Assembly: GCA_032249695.1 (NCBI GenBank)
Contig: JAVVHE010000012.1
Coordinates: 30,420-94,419 of the forward strand
Direction of reading: 5' to 3'
Length of the DNA stretch: 64,000 nt
Origin: JAVVHE01 sp032249695
Lineage (GTDB): Bacteria > Pseudomonadota > Alphaproteobacteria > Sphingomonadales > Sphingomonadaceae
Under the pieces are notes generated by a model. The model saw only the letters and a list, made by a program, of their open reading frames with translations. It did not search any database and had not been told where the DNA came from. The translations under genes were made by a program, and so were the position numbers. Shown one piece after another: positions 18,219-27,248 of this stretch. The number at the start of each line of letters is the position of its first letter. Position 1 is the first letter of the stretch.

Positions 18219-21200
18219 ATGCGACGAACCGACGGCCTAGCGGTTCGTCGCGGATTTACAACGTTTCATCGCTCAGCTAGCGACGCGTCCACACCGTTTT
18301 ACAGGATCCTTCCGCTGCGCGCCGGTCTCCTCCGTAAGGCCCTGCTGACCTGCGCGCTGGCGTTGCTCGCGGCCGCCGAAGGGCCGCCGCGGGTGGAGAC
18401 GGTCTCGCCGAGCGGCAGCGTCGCGGGCCCCGAGCAGGTTCGCATCCGCTTCTCGCAGCCGATGGTGGCGCTTGGCGATCCGCGCGCGCCCGCGCCAGCC
18501 AGCGTCAGCTGCGGCCAGGGCACGGGACGCTGGGTCGACACGCGCGAATGGGCTTTCGATTTCAGCGAAGCGCTCGCGGGCGGGCTGCGCTGCCGGGTGC
18601 AGCTGGCCGACGGGCTGAAGACGCTGGCTGGGACGGCGCTCGAAGGCCAGCGCAGCTTCGGCTTCGATACTGGCGGCCCGACGCTCCTCCACAGCGCACC
18701 CGCAAGCGACAGCGGCCGCGTCGCCGAGGACCAGGTGTTCGCGCTCGCCTTGAACGCGCAGCCGACCGCGCAGTCGGTTGCCGCGAACGCGCGCTGCATC
18801 ATCGAGGGCGTCGGCGAACAGGTGCCGTTCGATCCGTTGAGCGAAGCCGACAGCCGCGCGCTGGTCGCGAACGCGGCGCGCAACTACGAACTGCGCAGCT
18901 TCCTTGAGCGCGCAGGGTGGCTGGAGCCGCGCTATCCCCAAGATGGCGGCGAGCCTGGCCCCAGGCGCAAGCTGCCGCTGCTGTTCGGCCAGTGCCGCCG
19001 CACGCTGCCGCCAAAGGCGCGCGTGGTGGTGCAGTGGGGCGCCGGGATCGCGTCGGCATCGGGGCTGGCGACCGGCAAGCCAGTGGCGATCAGCGTGCAG
19101 GTGCGCGCGCCCTTTGTGGCGCGGTTCAGCTGCAGCCGGGTCAGTCCCGCCGCCGCCTGCTCGCCGGTTGAGCCGATGCGCGTGGAGTTCGGCGAGCAGG
19201 TGCCGTTCGAAGCCGCGATGCAGGCACGGCTGATCGCGCTCGACGGCACGGCGATCGAGCCCGTGAAGCCCGAGAGACGCGAGCCGCTGCTGAGTGCGAT
19301 CGAGTTCAAGGGACCGTTTCCCGAGAAGATGAGCTACCGCGTGACGCTCGCCCCCGGCCTCAGGGACGTGACCGGCCGGGCGCTGGCGAATGCCGCGCGC
19401 TTTCCCCTGACGGTGCGCACCGACGAGGCGCCGCCGCTCGTTAAGTTTGCCGGCACGTTCGGCATCATCGAGGCCGAGGAGGGCGGGGTGCTCCCCGTCA
19501 CGATGCGCAATGTCGAACCCGCGGTCGGCGGACGCGTGCAGGCTGTCGCGGGACGCGCGCTGCGGCTGGGCCAATCCGATGGCGAGATCGCAGACTGGGT
19601 GCGCAGGCTCGACCGCGCCGAGGAGCACACGCATATCGACGAGCCGATCGCGGGCATGAAGGACGAGGACGGCGAGCCCGCCACGCGCCGCATCGAGACG
19701 ACGCGCAGCACGCCGCTCATTCCCGCCGCGGCGCCGACGCGCGCGCTGAGCGTGCCCAAGCCCGGGGGCGCGCAGGCGTTCGAGGTGGTCGGCATCCCGC
19801 TGAAGTCTCCCGGCTTCTATGTGGTGGAGCTGGCGTCGCCGCGGCTGGGTTCGGCGCTCTTGGGGCCGGGGCGGACGCGCTATGTCGCAACCGGGGCGCT
19901 CGTCACCAACCTGTCGGTGCATTTCGCGTGGGGGGTGGGCAGCAGCCTCGCGTGGGTGACGCGCCTGTCCGACGCGCAACCCGTCGTCGGCGCGCTGGTG
20001 CGCGTGACTGACAGCTGCACCGGGCGGCTCATCGCCGAAGGGCGGACGGGGCCGGGCGGCCGGTTGCAGGTGCAGGGGCTGCCCGAGCCCGACGGCTACG
20101 GCTCGTGCGAGGGCAGCTCGCATCCGCTGATGGTATCGGCACGCGCGGGCGACGACATGAGTTTCACGCTCACCAGCTGGAACCGTGGCATCCAGCCGGG
20201 CGACTTCCACCTGGATCAGGGCTATGGTGCCCGCGATCCGGTTCAGACGCACACGGTCTTCGATCGCACGCTGATCCGCGCGGGCGAGACCATCCACATG
20301 AAGCTGCTGGTGCGGGCGCGCAGCGACAAGGGCTTTGCTCTGCCGCCGGGCGGCGACGCAACGCTGATCATCGCGCACGAAGCGACCGACGCGAAGTGGA
20401 CGCTGCCGGTGAAGCTCGGCGCACAGGGAGCCGCGCTCGCCGAATGGACCGCGCCCAAGGAGGCTGCGCTCGGCACCTACCGCGTGACGCTCGATGGGCG
20501 GCCCGCTGGCGAGTTCCAGGTTGAGGAGTTTCGCCTGCCGACGATGCGCGCCGAGGTGCGCGGGCCGGGCAAGCCGCTGGTGGCGCCCAAGGTCGCGCCG
20601 CTCGATCTCACCCTCGCCTATTTCAGCGGTGGCGCTGCGAGCGGCGCGGCGGTGACGGTCCGCAGCCGAGTGGAGACGCGCTCGATCGACCTGCCCGACT
20701 ATCCAGGCTTCAGCTGGAGCGCAGACCGCATCGTCGAGGGCGTGCGGCCCGCGAGCATGGACGGCGACGACGGCGACGGCGCGCCCGCGGAGCAGCTGCG
20801 CGCCAACGTGACGCCCGTCGCGCTCGATGCCGACGGCCGCGCGCAGGTCGATGCGCCCGTCGCCGCCGCAGTGGAGCAGCCCTCCGCGCTCGTTGCCGAG
20901 ATGGACTACGAAGGCGCGAACGGAGAGCGCCGCACAGCCCGCACGCGCGTGCCGCTGGAACCCGCCGGCCTGCGCGTCGGCATTCGCACCGATGGCTGGC
21001 TGATGAAGGCGGACGACGTGCGGCTGAAGCTCGCGGTGCTCGATCTCGCCGGGCGGCCGCTTGGCGGCCAGCATGTCGACGTCGCGCTCTACAGTCGTGA
21101 GACATACAGCTACCGCAAGCGGCTGATCGGCGGCTTCTACGCGTTCGACAACACCGTCGAGACCAAGCGCCTGAAGGCCGATTGCAGCGCGACGAGCGAC

Positions 21201-24095
21201 GCCCGGGGTTATGCCACCTGCCGCATCGACGCGGGCGTGTCGGGCGAGGTGATCGCGCTCGCGACCGTCAAGGACCGCGACGGCCACGCTGCACGCGCGT
21301 CGACGCAGCTCTATCTCGCCGGCGGGGACGACTGGTGGTTCGGCGGCGACAATGGCGACCGCATGGACGTGCTGCCCGAGCGGCCCGAATACGCGACCGG
21401 CGAGACCGCCAGGCTGCAGGTGCGCATGCCCTTCCGCCACGCGACCGCGCTGGTGACGATTAGCCGCGACGGCGTGATGGACAGCTTCGTGACCGAGCTG
21501 GACGGTCGCGAGCCGGTGATCGACGTTGCGATGAAGCCCGGCTGGTCGCCCAATATCTATGTCAGCGTAATGGCCGTGCGCGGGCGTGTCAGCGGCTGGC
21601 GGCTGTGGCTGGCGAACCTTGCGCGCGAGTGGGGCCTGCCCGATTGGCTCGCCCCGCGCGAGGCGCACGCGCCCACCGCGCTCATCGATCTCGCCAAGCC
21701 CGCCTACCGGCTGGGGATCGCCAAGATCCGCGTCGGCTGGGACGAGCACCGGCTGGCGGTGAAGGTGAGGCCAGCCGCGCAGCGTTATGCGGTGCGGCAG
21801 ATGGCCGACGTCGGCATCGAGGTCGCGCCGCCGAGGGGCGCGGCGCTGCCGACGGGTGCCGAGATCGCGGTTGCAGCCGTCGACGAAGCGCTTCTGGACT
21901 TGAAGCCAAACGAAAGCTGGGACGTGCTGACGCCGCTGATGGCGCAGCAGCCGACCTATGTGTTCTTTTCGACCGCGCAGTCGCAGGTGGTCGGCAAGCG
22001 CCATTATGGCCGCAAGGCGGTCGCCGCGGGTGGGGGCGGCGGCACGGGCGGAACGCCGCCGCGCGCCGACTTCAAGCCGCTGTTGCTGTGGGCGGGCTCG
22101 GTGCCATTGGACGCGAACGGGCGCGCCTCGATCCGCGTGCCGCTGAATGACAGCCTGTCCTCGTTCCGCGTGGTGGCGGTCGCGACGGCTGGCGCGGGGC
22201 TGTTCGGCACCGGGGCGGCGACCATTGCGACGACGCAGGACCTGATCCTGCTTTCGGGCCTGCCGCCGCTGGTGCGCACGGGCGACGTGTACGACGCGCC
22301 GGTGACGATCCGGAACACAACCGGCCGTGAGCTGAAGGTGCGGCTGACCGCGCGGGCGGGCACCGCGCTGCTGCCGCCGCAGAACGTCCTGCTCAATCCG
22401 CGCGAGAACCGCACGCTCAGCTGGCGCGTCGCGGCGCCCGGCGACGAGGGCGAGGTGCGCTGGAGCTTTGCAGCGCAGGCGGGCGCGGCGGCGGACCGGC
22501 TCGAGGTGGCGCAGACGGTGCGCGCGGCGGTGCCGGTGCAGACGCTCGCGGCGACGTTCGTGCAGGTGAACGGGCAGACGAGCGTGCCCGTCGCTCCGCC
22601 CGCCGACGCGCTGCCGGGGAAGGGCGGGGTGCAGGTGGCGCTGTCAGCAAGCATCGGCGGCGACCTTGCGGGTGCCAAGGATTTCATGCGGCGCTATCCG
22701 TATGACTGCTTCGAGCAGGACGCCTCGCGCGCGGTGGTGCTGAGCGACCGCGCGGCGTGGGACCGGCTGATGCTGAAACTGCCGCGATATCTGGACGGCA
22801 CCGGGCTGGTGCGCTTCTTCCCGGCGGACTGGGTGCGCGGTGACGACAGCCTGACGGCCTACATCCTGACGCTGTCGGCCGGCAGCGGCTGGCCGATCCC
22901 CGACGACCCGCGCGGCAAGATGGTCGCCGCCCTGAAACGCGTGATCGGCGGCGGCGGGAGCAGCCATGAGGACGTGCTGGTGGTGGAGAAGGGCCGGGGC
23001 ATCGTCGGCCGCGCCAATCTGGCGGGCGATCTGGCGCTGCGGCGCGTGGCGGCGCTGGCCGCGCTCGCCGAGGCGGGCGAGGCGTCGGCGGCGATGCTCG
23101 ATACCGTCGCGGCGGACCCGAATGCGTGGCCGACCTCCACCGTCGCGCAGTGGCTGGCGGCGCTCAACCGGCTGGAGCCGGGCGGCGCGCGTGCGGCGGC
23201 GGCGAGCGCGGTCTTGCGCGCGCGGCTGGACAGCCAGGGCTCGGCGCTGGTGCTGGCGCGGCGCGATCAGCTGTGGTGGCTGCTGGGATCGGGCGACGGC
23301 ACGGCGGCGCGCGTGCTGCTCGCAGCGGTGCCCCGTCGCGAGTGGGCCGCCGATGTGCCGCGCGTGGCGCGCGGGCTGATCGTGCGCACGCGGCGCGGGG
23401 GGTGGGATACGACGGTTGCGAACGCGCTGGCGACGATCGCGCTGAAGCGGTTCGGCGAGCGGTTTGAGCGCGGGCCGGTCGGCGGGCGGACGCTGGTGGC
23501 GCTCGGCGGCTCCGCCCCGGCCGCGGTGCTCTGGCCCGATCCACGGCCGGTCGCTCTGCCGTGGGGCAACGGCGCGGAACCGCTGGTGCTGAAGCACGAG
23601 GGCACCGGTGCACCGTGGGCGGTGGTGAGCGCGCGGGGCGCGGTGCCGCTGAAGGCGCCCGTCCAGTCCGGCTTTGCGGTCCGGCGCACGGTCACGGCGG
23701 TCAGCCGCAAGACCGACGGCGTATGGACGCGGGGCGACGTGATGCGCGTGCGCGTCGAGGTCGATACGCGTGCCGACGCCAACTGGACGGTGATCGACGA
23801 CCCCGTGCCAGCGGGCGCGACGATCCTGGGTGGTGGGCTGGGCGGCCGCTCGGAGATCCTCGACAGCGAAGGCGCCAGCCGTCCGGACGGCCCGCAGCCC
23901 GCCTATGTCGAGCGCAAGCAGGGGGCAACGCGCGCGTATTTCGACTGGGTTCCGCGCGGCCGGATCGTTCACGAATATACGTTGCGCCTCGGCACCGCGG
24001 GCCGCTTCGCACTGCCGCCGACCCGCGTCGAGGCGATGTACGTGCCGGGCACCATCGCGCTCATACCGAACGCGGCGATCGAGGTGCGGCCGTGA
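18219..24095 (+). CDS. bacterial alpha-2-macroglobulin (YfaS/YfhM family) with thioester motif
   Basis: This giant periplasmic protease-trap protein has 1958 residues. After a long polar start, a hydrophobic stretch (LLRKALLTCALALLAAA) forms a probable Sec signal; there is no lipobox, unlike the E. coli lipoprotein. Macroglobulin-type beta domains follow, with RTLIRAGETIHMKLLVR near residue 680, a Gly-rich linker near 1271, the A2M domain (about 1280 on) and the thioester motif CFEQ with Cys1497. The family traps attacking proteases through the thioester. The start is uncertain because no good ribosome site precedes the ATG. pbpC follows, as in E. coli. Confidence 0.93.
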   Translation: MRRTDGLAVRRGFTTFHRSASDASTPFYRILPLRAGLLRKALLTCALALLAAAEGPPRVETVSPSGSVAGPEQVRIRFSQPMVALGDPRAPAPASVSCGQGTGRWVDTREWAFDFSEALAGGLRCRVQLADGLKTLAGTALEGQRSFGFDTGGPTLLHSAPASDSGRVAEDQVFALALNAQPTAQSVAANARCIIEGVGEQVPFDPLSEADSRALVANAARNYELRSFLERAGWLEPRYPQDGGEPGPRRKLPLLFGQCRRTLPPKARVVVQWGAGIASASGLATGKPVAISVQVRAPFVARFSCSRVSPAAACSPVEPMRVEFGEQVPFEAAMQARLIALDGTAIEPVKPERREPLLSAIEFKGPFPEKMSYRVTLAPGLRDVTGRALANAARFPLTVRTDEAPPLVKFAGTFGIIEAEEGGVLPVTMRNVEPAVGGRVQAVAGRALRLGQSDGEIADWVRRLDRAEEHTHIDEPIAGMKDEDGEPATRRIETTRSTPLIPAAAPTRALSVPKPGGAQAFEVVGIPLKSPGFYVVELASPRLGSALLGPGRTRYVATGALVTNLSVHFAWGVGSSLAWVTRLSDAQPVVGALVRVTDSCTGRLIAEGRTGPGGRLQVQGLPEPDGYGSCEGSSHPLMVSARAGDDMSFTLTSWNRGIQPGDFHLDQGYGARDPVQTHTVFDRTLIRAGETIHMKLLVRARSDKGFALPPGGDATLIIAHEATDAKWTLPVKLGAQGAALAEWTAPKEAALGTYRVTLDGRPAGEFQVEEFRLPTMRAEVRGPGKPLVAPKVAPLDLTLAYFSGGAASGAAVTVRSRVETRSIDLPDYPGFSWSADRIVEGVRPASMDGDDGDGAPAEQLRANVTPVALDADGRAQVDAPVAAAVEQPSALVAEMDYEGANGERRTARTRVPLEPAGLRVGIRTDGWLMKADDVRLKLAVLDLAGRPLGGQHVDVALYSRETYSYRKRLIGGFYAFDNTVETKRLKADCSATSDARGYATCRIDAGVSGEVIALATVKDRDGHAARASTQLYLAGGDDWWFGGDNGDRMDVLPERPEYATGETARLQVRMPFRHATALVTISRDGVMDSFVTELDGREPVIDVAMKPGWSPNIYVSVMAVRGRVSGWRLWLANLAREWGLPDWLAPREAHAPTALIDLAKPAYRLGIAKIRVGWDEHRLAVKVRPAAQRYAVRQMADVGIEVAPPRGAALPTGAEIAVAAVDEALLDLKPNESWDVLTPLMAQQPTYVFFSTAQSQVVGKRHYGRKAVAAGGGGGTGGTPPRADFKPLLLWAGSVPLDANGRASIRVPLNDSLSSFRVVAVATAGAGLFGTGAATIATTQDLILLSGLPPLVRTGDVYDAPVTIRNTTGRELKVRLTARAGTALLPPQNVLLNPRENRTLSWRVAAPGDEGEVRWSFAAQAGAAADRLEVAQTVRAAVPVQTLAATFVQVNGQTSVPVAPPADALPGKGGVQVALSASIGGDLAGAKDFMRRYPYDCFEQDASRAVVLSDRAAWDRLMLKLPRYLDGTGLVRFFPADWVRGDDSLTAYILTLSAGSGWPIPDDPRGKMVAALKRVIGGGGSSHEDVLVVEKGRGIVGRANLAGDLALRRVAALAALAEAGEASAAMLDTVAADPNAWPTSTVAQWLAALNRLEPGGARAAAASAVLRARLDSQGSALVLARRDQLWWLLGSGDGTAARVLLAAVPRREWAADVPRVARGLIVRTRRGGWDTTVANALATIALKRFGERFERGPVGGRTLVALGGSAPAAVLWPDPRPVALPWGNGAEPLVLKHEGTGAPWAVVSARGAVPLKAPVQSGFAVRRTVTAVSRKTDGVWTRGDVMRVRVEVDTRADANWTVIDDPVPAGATILGGGLGGRSEILDSEGASRPDGPQPAYVERKQGATRAYFDWVPRGRIVHEYTLRLGTAGRFALPPTRVEAMYVPGTIALIPNAAIEVRP

Positions 24096-26347
24096 CAGGG
24101 GAAGGTCCTCCCCGGTCTCGGATTGGGGAGGGCGACGATGGGCGGCATGGTCAAGGGGCGCGGCGGCCGGGTGTCTGGACCATCCACGCCGCCCGCGCGC
24201 CGCGCCTGCGCCCCTTGACCACCCGGCTGCACCGGGCGGTTCCCTTTCCCAAGCCCAGCCTCGGACGAAGCTTGGGCATCCTCGCCCTTGCAGCGAGCGC
24301 ATGGCTTGTGTGGCGGACGACGCCGCCCGAGCTTCCGTCCTACGCCGACGCGCGTGCCGCCTGGGTGCCGTCGGACGCGCTCCTGCTCGATCGCCGAGGC
24401 CAGGAACTCGGCCGCGTGCGGATCGACTACGGCGCTCGGCGCGGCGACTGGCTGCCGCTCGCTACGGTGTCGCCCGCGCTCGGCACCACGCTGATCGCCG
24501 CCGAGGACCGGCGCTTCCGGCAGCACCACGGCGTCGACTGGCGCGCCATCGGCGGCGCGATCAACGCGCGGCTGACGGGCGGCGCGCATCCGCGCGGGGC
24601 CTACACGCTGTCGATGCAGCTCGCCGCGCTCCTCGCGCCCGAGCTGGGCGGAGCGGGGCGGCGGACGCTCCTCCAGAAGATCGCGCAGGGTCGCGCAGCG
24701 CTCGCACTCGAACGCGGCTGGAGCAAGGACCAGATCCTCGAAGCCTATCTGAACCTCGCCCCCACGCGCGGCGAGCTCATTGGACTCGACGCAACCGCGC
24801 GCACGTTGTTCGGGACGGGCGCCGCTGGCCTCACCGCGCCGCAGGCGGCCGCCTACGTCGCGCTGCTGCCCGCGCCCGGCGCGTCGCCCGCCGTGCTCCG
24901 GCGCCGAGCGTGCCTCACCGCCCGGCGCGCCGGGACCGACTGCGCCGCCGCGGAGCTCGCCACGCTCTCGATGCTCGGCGGGCCGCCGCGCCGCGACGCT
25001 GCGGCGCTTGCGCCGCAGCTTGCAGCCAAGTTGCTCCAGCGCGGCCAGCGCGCGCTGCACACCACGCTCGATGCGCGCGTGCAGATGCTCGCCGCTTCGG
25101 CGCTGTCGCGGCGCCTTGCCGAGCTCGATCCGGCGAACGCGCGCGACGGCGCCGCGATCGTCGTCGACAACGCCAGCGGCGAGGTGCTCGCCTATGTCGC
25201 GTCGGCGGGGCCGTTCAGCCGCTCGGCGGCGGTCGATGGAGCCGATGCGCCGCGCCAGGCGGGATCGACGCTGAAACCATTTCTCTACGCCCGCGCGATC
25301 GACCGGCAGCTGCTGACCGCGGCGTCGATCCTCGACGATTCGCCCGTCCACCTCGAGACTGCGTCGGGCCTCTACATGCCGCAGGATTATGACCGCCAGT
25401 TCCGCGGCCCGGTGTCGGTGCGCTCGGCCTTGGGCAACAGCCTCAATGTGCCCGCGGTGCGCGCGCTGATGCTGGTCGGCGTCGACGATTTCCGCGACCT
25501 GCTGGTCGACAGCGGCTACCGCCACCTGACCGAGGAGGGCGAGTTCTACGGTTACAGCCTTGCGCTCGGATCTGCCGAGGTGACGCTCTTGGAGCAGGCT
25601 GCGGCCTACCGCGCGCTCGCCCGCGGCGGGCTCGCGGGCCCGCTGCGCCTGACGCCCGGACCGCGCGGCGTGGACAGGCGCGTGTTCAGCGCCGGGGCGG
25701 CTGGGATCGTCGCCGACATGATGGCCGACCCCGCCGCGCGCGAGGCGACGTTTGGTGCCAATTCGGCGATCGCGCTGCCCTTCTGGGCTGCGGTCAAAAC
25801 CGGCACCTCCAAGGCCATGCGTGACAATTGGTGCGTCGGCTTCACCACTCGCTTCACGGTCGCGGTATGGGTCGGCAATTTCGAGGGCGAGTCGATGGCG
25901 AACGTTTCGGGCGTCACCGGCGCCGCGCCTGCATGGCGCGAGATCATGCTGGCGCTCCATGCCGGGTCGCCGCCCCCGCCACCCGACCGCCCGCGCGGGC
26001 TGGAACACTCGCCGGTTCGCTTTGCGCCCGCGATCGAGCCCGCGCGCGCCGAGTGGTTTCTGCCCGGCACCGCGGTCGCGACCGTTCGCCTCGCCGCCGC
26101 GCCGCAGCGCCCGCCGCGCATCACCACGCCCGCCGACGGCGCACGGATCGCCCTTGATCCCGATATTCCGCGTTCGCGCCAGCGCATCGCGGTCGCGACC
26201 GAAGGCGCGCCGGCGGACGCGCGCCTGCTCGCCGACGGCCGCGTGCTCACCGGCCCGTTCTGGGCGCCCTCGCCCGGCCGTCACAGCCTCGCGCTCGCGG
26301 CGGCGGACGGTCGGTTGCTCGACCGCATTCGGCTGGAGGTGCGCTAG
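24092..26347 (+). CDS. pbpC: penicillin-binding protein 1C (bifunctional transglycosylase/transpeptidase)
   Basis: PBP1C polymerises and cross-links peptidoglycan and is the usual partner of the neighbouring macroglobulin, presumably repairing murein after attack. The GT51 domain has EDRRFRQHHGVDWRAIGGA and TLSMQLAALL. The transpeptidase domain has GSTLKP (active Ser and Lys), GNSLNVPAV and KTGTSKAMRDNWCVGF. A C-terminal BiPBP_C-like domain follows. The GTG at 24092 overlaps the previous stop, but its first 40 codons cover a 13-bp inverted repeat; TTG 24215 (LTTRLHRAVPFPKPSLG) just before the membrane segment is a strong alternative start. Confidence 0.94.
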   Translation: MTGEGPPRSRIGEGDDGRHGQGARRPGVWTIHAARAPRLRPLTTRLHRAVPFPKPSLGRSLGILALAASAWLVWRTTPPELPSYADARAAWVPSDALLLDRRGQELGRVRIDYGARRGDWLPLATVSPALGTTLIAAEDRRFRQHHGVDWRAIGGAINARLTGGAHPRGAYTLSMQLAALLAPELGGAGRRTLLQKIAQGRAALALERGWSKDQILEAYLNLAPTRGELIGLDATARTLFGTGAAGLTAPQAAAYVALLPAPGASPAVLRRRACLTARRAGTDCAAAELATLSMLGGPPRRDAAALAPQLAAKLLQRGQRALHTTLDARVQMLAASALSRRLAELDPANARDGAAIVVDNASGEVLAYVASAGPFSRSAAVDGADAPRQAGSTLKPFLYARAIDRQLLTAASILDDSPVHLETASGLYMPQDYDRQFRGPVSVRSALGNSLNVPAVRALMLVGVDDFRDLLVDSGYRHLTEEGEFYGYSLALGSAEVTLLEQAAAYRALARGGLAGPLRLTPGPRGVDRRVFSAGAAGIVADMMADPAAREATFGANSAIALPFWAAVKTGTSKAMRDNWCVGFTTRFTVAVWVGNFEGESMANVSGVTGAAPAWREIMLALHAGSPPPPPDRPRGLEHSPVRFAPAIEPARAEWFLPGTAVATVRLAAAPQRPPRITTPADGARIALDPDIPRSRQRIAVATEGAPADARLLADGRVLTGPFWAPSPGRHSLALAAADGRLLDRIRLEVR
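24149..24220. repeat. 13-bp perfect inverted repeat at the start of pbpC
   Basis: GGTCAAGGGGCGC at 24149-24161 is exactly complementary to GCGCCCCTTGACC at 24208-24220, with a GC-rich 46-base interior that can extend the pairing. Upstream lies CCTCCCCGGTCTCGGATTGGGGAGG, another inverted pair. This resembles the palindromic intergenic elements elsewhere in the window. It sits between the macroglobulin stop and the PBP1C membrane segment, so it either encodes an odd N-terminus or is noncoding. Confidence 0.6.
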
Positions 26348-26431
26348 GCCGCGCACGGGCTGCGGCGATCTGTCGGGTTTGTCATCGCAGCCTGCCACAA
26401 TCCCGCCATCGGCGGTGCGTTTACACGCATC

Positions 26432-27235
26432 ATGCGCTGGTCAGTCGTCATTCCGTATTACAACGAGGCCTCGGGCATCGAGGCAACGCTGCGCTGCGCC
26501 GGCGAGCAGATGGGCGAAGCGTTCCGCCTGATCCTTATCGACAATGCGTCGACCGACGGATCCGAAGCGGTCTGCCGCCGTGTGATGGCGGACTATCCGC
26601 ATGTCGAGGTCGAATATCTCCGCGAGGCTCGGCCCGGCCAGGTCCACGCGCTGAAGCGCGGGCTGGATGCGGTCCGCACCGAACTGGTCGCGATCTGGGA
26701 CGCCGACACGCTCTATCCGCGCCACTATCTGCGCCAGGCCGCGCTGTGTTTCGATCGCGGCGGGCCCGAGGTGGCGGCGGTGATGGCGTGGCTCGACAAA
26801 GGGGGCGAGGGCACCGTGCGCCGCCAGTTGAGCCGCGTGCACCGGCTGGTCGTTTCGCAGCTATGGCCGTGGCAGAACCATACCAGCGGCCCGGCGCAAA
26901 CCTTCCGCACCGCGGCGCTGCGCGCGGCGGGGGGCTATGATCCAGCGATCTGGCCCTTCGTCATCAAGGATCACGAGCTGGTCAACCGCGTGCTGAAGCA
27001 CGGCCGCCAGGTCTATCATCCGCAGCTCTGGTGCCGCTCTTCGGACCGGCGCAAGGACCGCAGCAATGTGCGCTGGACGCTCTGGGAGCGGCTGGTCTAT
27101 CACCTGCATCCGTCGCGCAGCCGCGACTGGTTTTTCAACGATTACTTGAAGCCGCGATTCGTGGCGCGCGGGCAGCTCGATACGAAACTGCGCGAGCGGG
27201 CATGGGAAGCCGCGGCTCGCGTGGCATCGGCCTGA
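26432..27235 (+). CDS. glycosyltransferase family 2
   Basis: This is a 267-residue GT-A type glycosyltransferase. It begins MRWSVVIPYYNEASGI (nucleotide-sugar binding), continues with LILIDNASTDGS and has the metal-binding IWDADTLYP (DxD-like) near residue 90; a later HELVNRVLKHGRQVYH fits the acceptor side. There is no membrane segment, so it acts at the cytoplasmic face. It starts a plus-strand set with a membrane protein, a DUF2141 protein and a GT4 enzyme. Donor and acceptor are unknown. The 84-base spacer upstream has no clear promoter. Confidence 0.9.
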   Translation: MRWSVVIPYYNEASGIEATLRCAGEQMGEAFRLILIDNASTDGSEAVCRRVMADYPHVEVEYLREARPGQVHALKRGLDAVRTELVAIWDADTLYPRHYLRQAALCFDRGGPEVAAVMAWLDKGGEGTVRRQLSRVHRLVVSQLWPWQNHTSGPAQTFRTAALRAAGGYDPAIWPFVIKDHELVNRVLKHGRQVYHPQLWCRSSDRRKDRSNVRWTLWERLVYHLHPSRSRDWFFNDYLKPRFVARGQLDTKLRERAWEAAARVASA

Positions 27236-27248
27236 AGCCCCGCGCTCG

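Noticed and set aside
17962..18240. A 92-codon plus-strand ORF after ftsZ with AAGGGG upstream
   Set aside because: Third codon positions are mixed unlike real genes here, an overlapping minus frame is equally open, and no domain is seen.
18273..22004. A 1243-codon minus-strand open frame
   Set aside because: It is antisense to the macroglobulin gene, reads as Arg/His/Ala-rich sequence with no motif, and is the kind of shadow expected at this GC content.
26374..26390. Pho-box-like CTGTC...TGTCAT before the family 2 glycosyltransferase
   Set aside because: The two half-sites are spaced about 9 bases apart instead of the 11-base repeat of a Pho box, and the second half lacks its first base.
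23969..26398. An 809-codon minus-strand open frame
   Set aside because: It is antisense to pbpC, which carries all catalytic motifs; the antisense product is low-complexity and unlike any family.
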